A DNA stretch of 64,000 bases from Raineyella fluvialis. GTDB taxonomy: Bacteria > Actinomycetota > Actinomycetes > Propionibacteriales > Propionibacteriaceae. Below the pieces are notes generated by a model. The model was not told where the DNA came from and made no database searches. It saw nothing but the letters and a program-made list of their open reading frames with translations. Of this stretch, positions 39,936 to 47,729 are shown piece by piece. The number at the start of each line of letters is the position of its first letter. The stretch's first letter is position 1. The DNA lies in the NCBI RefSeq assembly GCF_009646095.1, contig NZ_CP045725.1, positions 1,116,001 to 1,180,000 on the forward strand, read 5' to 3'. Position numbers and translations under genes: made by a program.

Positions 39936-40038
39936 GACCCGACCGGGTCACGCCGCACCCCGCCCCCGGCGATCCCCCGGCGACCCCCCAGCACGCCCGC
40001 CCCGGCGGGGCAACGTACGGTCACCGGCGCCGAGGGAT

Positions 40039-40044
40039 GACAAT
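40039..40044 (+). promoter_or_regulatory. -10 box of a leaderless start (response regulator)
   Basis: GACAAT ends exactly 6 bases before the ATG at 40051. Confidence 0.45.
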
Positions 40045-40050
40045 GGGGCC

Positions 40051-40734
40051 ATGCGTGTGCTGATGGTCGAGGACGATCCCTCCCTCTCCAAGCTCGTCTC
40101 CGAGGGCCTGCGGAGCGAGGGGTTCATGGTCGACGTCACGGCCAACGGCCGCGACGGCCTCTGGATGGCCGTCGAGGGAAGCTACGACGTGGCGGTCATC
40201 GACATCATGCTGCCCGCGCTCAACGGCTACGACATCGTCAAGGGGATGCGCTCGCGCCAGGTCTGGACCCCGGTCCTGATGCTCACCGCCAAGGACGGAC
40301 CGTACGACCAGGTGGACGCCTTCGACGTCGGCGCCGACGACTACCTGACCAAGCCCTTCGACTTCGTCGTCCTGGTCGCCCGGCTGCGGGCGCTGATCCG
40401 GCGCGGGGCCCCCGAGCGGCCGACGGTCCTGACCGTCGGTGACCTCTCCCTCGACCCGGGGAGTCACCGGGTGTGGCGCGGCGAGGAGGAGATCGAGCTC
40501 ACCGCCAAGGAGTTCTCGCTGCTCGAGTTCCTGATGCGGCGCCGGGATCAGGTGGTGACCAAGTCGCAGATCCTCGACGGCGTCTGGGACCCGGCCTTCG
40601 CCGGCGACACCAACATCATCCAGGTCTACGTCAGCTACCTGCGGCGCAAGGTCGACGAGCCCTTCGGCCGGCACTCGATCGAGACCGTGCGTGGGGTCGG
40701 CTACCGCTTGGTGGACAGTCCCCCGGCCGGCTGA
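40051..40734 (+). CDS. OmpR-family response regulator
   Basis: DNA-binding response regulator of 227 residues. Receiver domain: acidic pair MVEDDPS, phospho-acceptor in AVIDIMLPALNG, the Thr in MLTAKD, and the Lys in DYLTKPFD. The C-terminal winged helix ends YLRRKVDEPFGRHSIETVRGVGYRL. It shares its 3' end, tail to tail with 34 bases overlapping, with a histidine kinase on the other strand, an unusual arrangement for a cognate pair. Signal and targets are unknown. Confidence 0.93.
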   Translation: MRVLMVEDDPSLSKLVSEGLRSEGFMVDVTANGRDGLWMAVEGSYDVAVIDIMLPALNGYDIVKGMRSRQVWTPVLMLTAKDGPYDQVDAFDVGADDYLTKPFDFVVLVARLRALIRRGAPERPTVLTVGDLSLDPGSHRVWRGEEEIELTAKEFSLLEFLMRRRDQVVTKSQILDGVWDPAFAGDTNIIQVYVSYLRRKVDEPFGRHSIETVRGVGYRLVDSPPAG

Positions 40735-42109
40735 GCCGGCTCCGGCTGGTCCAGCGGGATCCGTACGGTGAACCTGGCGCCACCCAACGCCGAGGCGTCC
40801 ACGTCCACGGTCCCGCCATGGTTCGTGACCAGTTCGCGGACGATCGCCAGCCCCAGTCCGCTGCCGCCCTCGTCGCGGGTGCGGGCGGCGTCGAGCCGGA
40901 CGAACCGTTCGAACACCCGTTCCCGCTCCTGGGGCGGGATGCCGGGGCCGTCGTCCTCCACCCGGAGCACGGCACAGCCGTCGTCGGTCTCGACGGACAG
41001 CACGACCAGGGACGTCGCTGCCCGGACGGCGTTGTCCGCCAGGTTGCGCAGGACCCGGACGAGCTGGAGCCGGTCCCCGCGGATCCGTGCCGGTTTGACC
41101 TCGAAGACCACCGCGACCCGCCCGGGACTCCGTGGCCGGCGGGCCTCCTCGACCACCAGGTCGTCGAGGTCCACGTCCCGCCATCGCCCCACCGGCACCA
41201 TCCCGGCATCACCGCGGGCAAGGGTGAGCAGGTCGTCGACGAGCCGCTCCATCCGGCGGGTCTCCGTGGTCATCACCGGGGTGAGGTCCTTCCACCGCTG
41301 CCCGGTCGGGTCGCTCGACCCCATGTCGAGGGCGGTGTGCAGGCTCGCCAGCGGCGAACGCAACTCATGGCTGGCGTCGGCGACGAATTGGTTCTGCTGC
41401 TGACGGCCCCGTTCGAGGCGGGACAACATCGCGTTCATGGTCAGGGCGAGCCGCCCGATCTCGTCGTCGACGGTCGGGATCGGCACCCGGGCGTCGAGGT
41501 GGCGCGACGAGATCGACTCCACGGTGGTCCGGATCGCCTCCACCGGCCGCAGCGACCGGCTGACCAGCCACCACGCCACCACGCCGGCGGCGAGGACGAT
41601 CAGCGGTGTGCCGATCAGCAGCAGCTTGAGCACGGTGTAGACGGCCTCGTACTGGGAGTCCTGGGACACCCCGACGACGGCGGTGCTCAGCTGCCCGCCG
41701 TACGCCACGCCGGTCGAGGCGATGACGAGGTCCGGGTCCTCCGTGGGCTGCGGCAGGGGTGTGGCCCCCTCGAGAACCACCTGGCCCACACCCGGTCGGG
41801 CGTGGGTGAGGGCGGTGTTCCCCCCGAGGAGTAGACCAGTGACCCGCCGGCGTCGATCAGCTGGACGGTGGCGCCCATCGCCACTTCGGCTCCGGTCTCG
41901 CCGCTGAGCCCGTCCAGACCCTCGCGGCCGATCAGGTCGGCGACGGCGCTCAGCTGGCTGGTGGCCTCTCTGGTCACCGAGGACATCAACGCGGTGTAGA
42001 GGGCTAGGCTGACGATCCCGGTGCCGACCACGAGCGCCATGCCGACGATCGCCATCGTCGCGGCGGCGAGCTTCGCCCGCATGCCGATCCCGGGCATGCT
42101 TCGCGCCAT
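40701..42109 (-). CDS. Sensor histidine kinase (frameshifted as read)
   Basis: Membrane kinase of 469 residues after repair. There are two membrane segments (ATMAIVGMALVVGTGIVSLA near residue 20 and LIGTPLIVLAAGVVAWWLV near 165) around an extracytoplasmic sensor domain, then HAMP, the HisKA box ASHELRSPLASLH with the phosphorylated His, and the ATPase N, G1 and G2 boxes (NLADNAVRA, EDDGPGIPP, GGSGLGLAIV). One base is missing in the C6 run 41820-41825 (plus strand). GAGGAGG precedes the ATG. The overlapping convergent response regulator is its likely partner. Confidence 0.9.
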
Positions 42110-42275
42110 CGGTCCTCCTCAGCCGGCCCCTGTCCTGGCCAGCCTACGGTCGGAAATGGCACGGATCGGCTCTTTCTCAACCTCTTCTCACCCCCGTACG
42201 GCAGAGTAGTCATGATCCGCTGGCCGGTGTTCGGGGTGACGACGCCCGGTCTGTCGTTATCCCGGAAGGACCCTT

Positions 42276-43567
42276 GTGCCCGATCTCGCCACTGACGAAG
42301 TCCCCACCGACGAACTCCCCACCCAACCGCGCCGCGCCATCCTGCCGGCGCCCACCGCCTCCGCTCCGGCCCGCGGGATCCCCCTGCCGAGCCGCGCGCT
42401 GGGCGACACGAAGGGGCCGCGCGAGGACCGGAAGCGGCGCAGCGACCGGAAGGCGCGCAGGGACCGGAAGGGGCGGAACGGACGCCGGCGGCGTTGGCTG
42501 GCGATCCCCGCCGCACTGGTCGCGGCGGTCGTGCTGTGGACCTCGGTCACCCTCGGCCCGGCGCTGGCCGCGCCGGGGACCGACACGACGATCGCCCGGA
42601 TCGCCGAATGGGCCCGGGACCAGCACCTCGGCGGGCTCGTGACACTGCTGGAGCAGTGGCAGTACCAGCTCGACCCGCCGAAGTCGGGCGGCACTCCCGA
42701 CGCGTCCGCCCTCAAGGCCGGCGCCGACGCCGCCATCCGCACCAAGACCGCCCGGCCGGCGACCATCCGCTCACAGGCCGGGCAGGCGCTGCCGGGCGAG
42801 GGCGAGTGGCACTCCCTGTACACCGTGAAGGGCGATGACGCCGCCCTGGTCGCCTCCCTGCGCCCCGACGCCGTCCACACCTCGTACGTGGTCCACGTCG
42901 TCTGGATGGACCCCAAGCTCAACTCCTTCGTCCTGCACCCGGGCACCAAGGAACCCGGCCCGGTGCCCGGACAGTCGAGCCAGCTCTCCGGCTCGGCCGC
43001 CAACACGGTGCTCGCCACCTTCAACAGCGGCTTCAAGATGTCCGATGCCCGCGGCGGCTACTGGCAGGCCGGCCACACCGTCTCCCCGCTGCAGGCGGGC
43101 GCGGCCTCGATGGTGCTCGGGACCAACGGCTCACTCAAGGTGATCTCCTGGCCGGGCGGGACCCGGGCGAGGGCGTCGCCGCGGTCCGGCAGAACCTCAT
43201 CCCGCTGGTGCACAACGGCGCCGTCGCCCCGGAGGTCTCCGATCCGAGCGCGGCGGTGTGGGGCAAGACCGTCGGCAACGCCGCCGCCGTGTGGCGCAGT
43301 GGCGTCGGCACCCGTGCCGACGGGTCGACCGTCGTCGTGCTGGGGCCGTCCATGACCGTCGGCGCGCTGGCACAGATCCTGCACGATGCGGGCGCCGTCG
43401 AGGCGATGCAGCTCGACATCAACAAGGACTGGACGAGCTTCATCACCTACAGCCACAGCAACGGCGGGAACTCCCCGAAGAAGCTGACCGACGACGAGAC
43501 CGCCGCGGCCGACCGCTACCTGCAGCCCTCCAGCCGGGACTTCGTCGCGGTGATGCCCCACTCGTAG
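42276..43567 (+). CDS. Phosphodiester glycosidase (NAGPA-domain) protein, membrane-anchored (frameshifted as read)
   Basis: Protein of 430 residues after repair. A very basic cytoplasmic N-terminus (about 65 residues) precedes one membrane segment (WLAIPAALVAAVVLWTSV), and the rest lies outside. The C-terminal half matches the phosphodiester glycosidase domain (NAGPA, uncovering-enzyme relatives): FNSGFKMSDARGGYW, LVHNGAV, and the end VEAMQLDINKDWTSFITYS. The bacterial substrate is not established; cell-wall or surface glycan phosphodiesters are plausible. One base is missing at the G3 run 43158-43160, repair giving ISWPGGDPGEGVAAVRQN. GTG start with GGAAGGA upstream; divergent from the kinase. 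Confidence 0.85.
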
Positions 43568-43710
43568 CCGCTCCCGGCCGGCCGGGCGCGCCCCCTCGCG
43601 ACCCGCTGTCCGGCCAGCCGCTTCCGCGACCCAGCGCAACCCATGCTCAGGCTCTGCACAGGCGCCAGGGGATGGCGAAGTTGGTAGCGGGCACTTCCGG
43701 TGTCATCATC

Positions 43711-44178
43711 ATGTTCATGGCACTTACCCTGCCCCTGACCGTCAGGCACACGACGGAGGGCGACATCGAGGCGATCCTTCGTCTGGAGAAGTCGACGGAC
43801 ACCGCCGAATGGCTCGGTCCCACTGGCCGCGACTACCACGAGGCGTCGCTGGCCGACCCCGACCAGGAGCATCTCCTCCTCTTCGAGGGCACCGAACTCG
43901 CCGGTTACGCAATCCTGAGCGGCGTCCTGGACGGAGGTGACATCGAGCTCCGTCGCATGGTGGTCGCCCCCGCGCACCGCGGCAAGGGCCTCGGGCACCA
44001 GTTCGTCCGCTACGTCGTCGACTACACCAAGGAGACGTACGCCTGCCGCGGCATGTGGCTGGACATGAAGTGCCACAACGACCGGGCCCGCAAGCTGTAC
44101 GCGAGCGAGGGGTTCACCTCGTTCGTCCCTGCCCGCGACGGCAAGCTGGGCCGCTCGTACATGCGCCGCAAGCTCTGA
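43711..44178 (+). CDS. GNAT-family N-acetyltransferase
   Basis: Acetyltransferase of about 155 residues. LTVRHTTEGDIEAILRLE is the usual domain start; ELRRMVVAPAHRGKGLGHQF holds the acetyl-CoA loop HRGKGLG; MWLDMKCHNDRARKLYASEGF is the C-terminal motif with the conserved Asn and Tyr. Starts at 43672, 43711 and 43717 are all in frame, and none has a good ribosome site; 43711 fits the domain best. Acceptor unknown. Confidence 0.82.
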   Translation: MFMALTLPLTVRHTTEGDIEAILRLEKSTDTAEWLGPTGRDYHEASLADPDQEHLLLFEGTELAGYAILSGVLDGGDIELRRMVVAPAHRGKGLGHQFVRYVVDYTKETYACRGMWLDMKCHNDRARKLYASEGFTSFVPARDGKLGRSYMRRKL

Positions 44179-44203
44179 ATCGTCACCTCACCGCCGGGCC
44201 GCC

Positions 44204-44247
44204 CGGATCTTGACCGGATCTTGACATCAGCGATCCGGAAGCTTGAC
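44204..44247 (+). promoter_or_regulatory. Three direct repeats upstream of cueP
   Basis: CGGATCTTGAC occurs at 44204-44214 and again immediately at 44215-44225, then as CGGAAGCTTGAC at 44236-44247. Tandem 11-bp spacing is the pattern bound by OmpR/PhoB-type regulators, one of which is encoded downstream. The second copy includes TTGACA, a possible -35. Confidence 0.5.
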
Positions 44248-44341
44248 CTAGCTCCGCATGGATAGGGGTAGCGGGCCCGCGTCGATACCGAAAGGCACGT
44301 CGCGGGCACCGCGCCAACCCTCGACGTCCCACGGAGGAATC

Positions 44342-44998
44342 GTGAAGAAGGCCCTGACCACCCGGCCACTCGCAGGTCTGGCGTTGACCATCGCCGCGCT
44401 GACCCTGACCGGGTGTGCGGCGACCGCCTCGAGCACGGGTGGCCCGGTGGCCGGCTCGAGCCCCTCCACCACCCCGAACGCCACCGCCTCGACATCGGCG
44501 GCGCCGGCCACCGACGAGGCCAGCGTCTCCGCAGTCCTGACGTCGGCGGGTCTGCAGGGCCGGAGCACCGCGGAGGTGGTGGCGGCCCTGGAGGCCTCCA
44601 CCGAGGATCGTACGAAGGGACCGGCCGGGTCGGTCCGCTACGACCAACTGGTCCTCACCTCCGCCGATCACAAGGTCGCCATGCCCATCCCCGCAGGGCA
44701 GTTCTACCTGTCCATCGCCCCGTACGTGACCAAGACGCACGACTGCTACTACCACAACCTCGCCACCTGTCAGGGCGAGCTGGCGGGCAAGCAGGTGCAC
44801 GTGACCATCGCCGACGCGGCCGGGACGTCCCTCGTCGACCGGGACGTCACCCTCGGCGCCAACGGGTTCGCCGGGTTCTGGCTCCCGCGCGACAGCCGGG
44901 CGACGCTGACCGTGACCTACGAAGGGCGGACCGTCACCCAGGCGATCTCCACCGGCAAGGGCGACCCGACCTGCCTGACGACCCTCAAGCTGGTGTGA
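44342..44998 (+). CDS. cueP: CueP-like copper-binding lipoprotein
   Basis: Secreted lipoprotein of 218 residues. The signal peptide ends in the lipobox LTGC (Cys25), then a Ser/Thr/Ala-rich linker. The mature domain has the CueP hallmark THDCYYHNLATCQGEL, with paired Cys and His residues, followed by VHVTIADAAGTSLVDRDV. In Salmonella CueP binds periplasmic copper and helps supply superoxide dismutase; in a Gram-positive cell it would sit on the outer face of the membrane. GTG start with GGAGGA upstream. A response regulator/kinase pair lies directly downstream and probably controls it. Confidence 0.88.
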   Translation: MKKALTTRPLAGLALTIAALTLTGCAATASSTGGPVAGSSPSTTPNATASTSAAPATDEASVSAVLTSAGLQGRSTAEVVAALEASTEDRTKGPAGSVRYDQLVLTSADHKVAMPIPAGQFYLSIAPYVTKTHDCYYHNLATCQGELAGKQVHVTIADAAGTSLVDRDVTLGANGFAGFWLPRDSRATLTVTYEGRTVTQAISTGKGDPTCLTTLKLV

Positions 44999-45048
44999 CC
45001 GCGACGGGGAACACCGCGGCCGGCGACATGGCCTCCCGGCCTATGACG

Positions 45049-45054
45049 TATTTT
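45049..45054 (+). promoter_or_regulatory. -10 box of a leaderless start (copper-type response regulator)
   Basis: TATTTT ends exactly 6 bases before the ATG at 45061 and is the most AT-rich spot nearby. Confidence 0.5.
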
Positions 45055-45060
45055 CACAGC

Positions 45061-45813
45061 ATGGAACCGACCGAGGCGGGTTCGCCCCGCATCCTCGTCG
45101 TCGACGACGAGAAGGCCCTGGCCCGAATGGTCGCGAACTATCTCGAGCGCGCCGGCTACACCACCCGCCTCGAGCACACCGGCCCCGACGCCCTGGCCGC
45201 GGTGGGGTCCTGGGATCCCGACGTCGTCATCCTCGACCTCGGCCTGCCCGGCCTGGACGGGATGGAGGTGTGCCGGCAGCTGCGGGCGACCTCCGATGCG
45301 TACGTCATCATGCTCACGGCCCGCGACGACGAGTTCGACACGCTGATGGGCTTCGCCGCGGGAGCCGACGACTACGTCACCAAGCCGTTCAGTACGCGCA
45401 CCCTGGTGTCGCGGGTGCAGGCGGTGCTGCGTCGGCCCCGGGTACGCCCCGACCGGGCCGCCGGCGCAGCCGACGCCCCGGCCTCTCCGGCGGAGGACGA
45501 GCCCACCGGCCTGGACCGTACGTTCGGTGGGCTGCGGATCGACGTCGCGGGACACGAGGCGTTCCTGCACGGGGCACCGCTGGCGCTCACCCCGACGGAG
45601 TTCAGCCTGCTCCTCGTCCTCTCCGAGAAGCCGAAGTGGGCGTTCAGCCGGCGCCGGCTACTCGACACCGTGTGGGGCGAACACTGGGTCGGCGACGACC
45701 ACATCGTCGACGTCCACATCGGCAACCTGCGCCGCAAGCTCGGCGACGATCCCGAGCACCCGCGGTTCATCCTCACCGTCCGCGGGGTCGGCTACCGGAT
45801 GGGGCAGGGCTGA
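45061..45813 (+). CDS. OmpR-family response regulator, probably copper-responsive
   Basis: Response regulator of 250 residues. Receiver motifs: LVVDDEKA, phospho-Asp in VVILDLGLPGLDG, Thr in MLTARD, Lys in DYVTKPFS. A linker of about 35 residues rich in Ala and Pro (AGAADAPASPAED) is longer than usual. The C-terminal winged helix ends FILTVRGVGYRMGQG. Starts at 45028 and 45043 are possible, but 45061 is favoured by the -10 box 6 bases upstream. It follows cueP by 62 bases and precedes its kinase by 5. Confidence 0.92.
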   Translation: MEPTEAGSPRILVVDDEKALARMVANYLERAGYTTRLEHTGPDALAAVGSWDPDVVILDLGLPGLDGMEVCRQLRATSDAYVIMLTARDDEFDTLMGFAAGADDYVTKPFSTRTLVSRVQAVLRRPRVRPDRAAGAADAPASPAEDEPTGLDRTFGGLRIDVAGHEAFLHGAPLALTPTEFSLLLVLSEKPKWAFSRRRLLDTVWGEHWVGDDHIVDVHIGNLRRKLGDDPEHPRFILTVRGVGYRMGQG

Positions 45814-45818
45814 GCCCG

Positions 45819-46982
45819 ATGGGCCGCTCGCGGCGACGGCGCCCCTCGACCAGTCTGTCCACCCGCCTGCTGGTCACGCAGGCCATCGTGGTCACGGCCA
45901 GTCTGGCCACCGCCGGGCTGGTGTCCTCGCTCGTCGGGCCGTTGATCTTCCACCGCCACCTCGTGCAGGCCGGTGGGGGGATGGCGGCCCCCGAGCTCGC
46001 CCATGTGGAGTTCGCCTTCCGGGACGCGAGCACCATCGCCCTCGCCGCCGGTCTGGGGGTGGGGGTCGTCGTCGCGCTGGCGGTGAGCTGGTACGTCGGG
46101 CGGCGGCTCCGGGCGCCGCTGCGGGAGCTCACCCGGGCGGCCGGTCAGGTCGCCGCCGGTGACGAACCGTCACGGCTGCCGGAGCGCGGCAACGGGCGAG
46201 AGCTGGACGAACTCGCCAGCGCCTTCAACTCGATGGCCGAGACCATCTCCCATGCCGAGGACACCCGGCGCCGGCTCCTCACCGATGTGGGTCATGAGCT
46301 GCGCACCCCGCTGGCCACCATGGCCGCGCACCTCGACGGGCTCGAGGACGGCATCATCGGCTGGGACGAGGACCTGGAGCGGTTGTTCCGGGGCGAGGTC
46401 GACCGGATGAGTGCCCTGGCTCACGACATCGCCGAGGTCTCGCGCGCCGAGGAGGGGGCCGTACGGCTCGACCTGCAGCGGGTGGACCTCGGTGAGGTGA
46501 TCGACACGGCGATCCATGAGTTCTCCGGGGCGTATGAGGCGAAGGGCGTACGCCTGGTGACGGGCACCGCGCCGACCCTCGGCCTCGTCCGGGGCGACCC
46601 CGCGCGTCTCACCCAGGTGCTGGTCAACCTGCTCAGCAACGCGCTGCGCCACACCCCGAGCGGGGGCACCGTGACCGTGTCCGTCCACCCGGCGGCCGGT
46701 GGACCGGTGCACGGTGGGCCGGCGGCGCAGGTCGAGGGCGTGGCGATCACCGTCGCTGACGACGGCGAGGGGATCTCTGCCGAGCAGCTGCCGCACGTGT
46801 TCGAGCGGTTCTATCGGGGCAGTTCGGCGCGCGAGCACGACCACTCGGGCTCCGGGGTCGGCCTGACGATCAGCCGGGCCCTCGTGGTCCGCCACGGCGG
46901 CACGCTGACCGCCGCCAGCCCGGGCAAGGGTCGTGGGAGCACGTTCACCGTCTGGCTCCCCGCCTGGCCGCGTACGCCCTGA
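45819..46982 (+). CDS. Sensor histidine kinase paired with the cueP-linked regulator
   Basis: Membrane kinase of 387 residues. Two membrane segments flank a very short external loop of about 40 residues (HRHLVQAGGGMAAPELAHVEF), which has two His and one Met and could be a metal sensor. HAMP follows, then the HisKA box DVGHELRTPLATM and ATPase motifs NLLSNALRHT, DDGEGIS and GSGVGLTISRAL. Adjacent to its response regulator (5-base gap) and two genes after cueP, so copper or envelope stress sensing is inferred. Confidence 0.93.
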   Translation: MGRSRRRRPSTSLSTRLLVTQAIVVTASLATAGLVSSLVGPLIFHRHLVQAGGGMAAPELAHVEFAFRDASTIALAAGLGVGVVVALAVSWYVGRRLRAPLRELTRAAGQVAAGDEPSRLPERGNGRELDELASAFNSMAETISHAEDTRRRLLTDVGHELRTPLATMAAHLDGLEDGIIGWDEDLERLFRGEVDRMSALAHDIAEVSRAEEGAVRLDLQRVDLGEVIDTAIHEFSGAYEAKGVRLVTGTAPTLGLVRGDPARLTQVLVNLLSNALRHTPSGGTVTVSVHPAAGGPVHGGPAAQVEGVAITVADDGEGISAEQLPHVFERFYRGSSAREHDHSGSGVGLTISRALVVRHGGTLTAASPGKGRGSTFTVWLPAWPRTP

Positions 46983-47012
46983 ATCGAGGCGAGCGCGACG
47001 GCGCGTGACGGG

Positions 47013-47729
47013 TCAGCGAGGAGCGCCGGGCCGGTCCTGCGCCGGTGACATCGACATGTTCCTCAGATAGGAGAGGACTGCAGCGACCCGGCGGCTCGTA
47101 CCCGGCTCCTCGGAAAGGCCGAGGCTGTTGAAGATGGTGTTGACGTGCTTCTCGATGGTCGACTCCGACAGGTGCAGGGCCGCACCGATCGCCGCGTTCG
47201 TCCGTCCCTCCGCCATCTCCCGCAGTACGTCCAACTCGCGCGGGCCGAGTCTGCGCAGGGGGGATTCCGCCTGGACGGCACGCTGGTCGACCAGTCGCTC
47301 GACCACCCCGGGATCCACCACCGAGCCACCCTTGGCGACCTCCACCAGGGCCCGGAGCAGATCGTCCAGGTCACCCACCGCGGCCTTCAGGAGATAGCCG
47401 AGGCCGGCCGTCCCTTGGGCGAACAGCTCGACGGCGTAGTCGGCATCGGAGTACTGGGACAGCACGACGACGCCGATGCGGGGGAACTCCGCACGGATCG
47501 CGTGCGCGGCCGCGATCCCCTCGGTCGCGTGGCCGGGTGGCATCCGGATGTCCGTGATGACCACGTCCGGACGGGTCGTACGGACCGCCGCCAGCAGTTC
47601 CTCCCCGTCCGCCACCGCGGCCACGACCTCGACGCGACCCGAGTCCTCGAGCAGCCGCCGGGTGCCCTCACGGACCAAGTAGCTGTCATCGGCGATCACG
47701 ACGCGCAGTACCGCGGCGACCTCGGTCAT
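47013..47729 (-). CDS. NarL/LuxR-type response regulator
   Basis: Response regulator of 238 residues. Receiver: IADDSYLV, phospho-Asp in VVITDIRMPPGH, Ser and Lys positions in VLSQYS and YLLKAAVGD. The C-terminal LuxR helix-turn-helix is LGPRELDVLREMAEGRTNAA onward, with the recognition helix LSESTIEKHVNTIF. Its ATG overlaps the stop of the upstream kinase (ATGA), so the pair is translationally coupled. Targets are not visible. Confidence 0.94.
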   Translation of the reverse strand: MTEVAAVLRVVIADDSYLVREGTRRLLEDSGRVEVVAAVADGEELLAAVRTTRPDVVITDIRMPPGHATEGIAAAHAIRAEFPRIGVVVLSQYSDADYAVELFAQGTAGLGYLLKAAVGDLDDLLRALVEVAKGGSVVDPGVVERLVDQRAVQAESPLRRLGPRELDVLREMAEGRTNAAIGAALHLSESTIEKHVNTIFNSLGLSEEPGTSRRVAAVLSYLRNMSMSPAQDRPGAPR

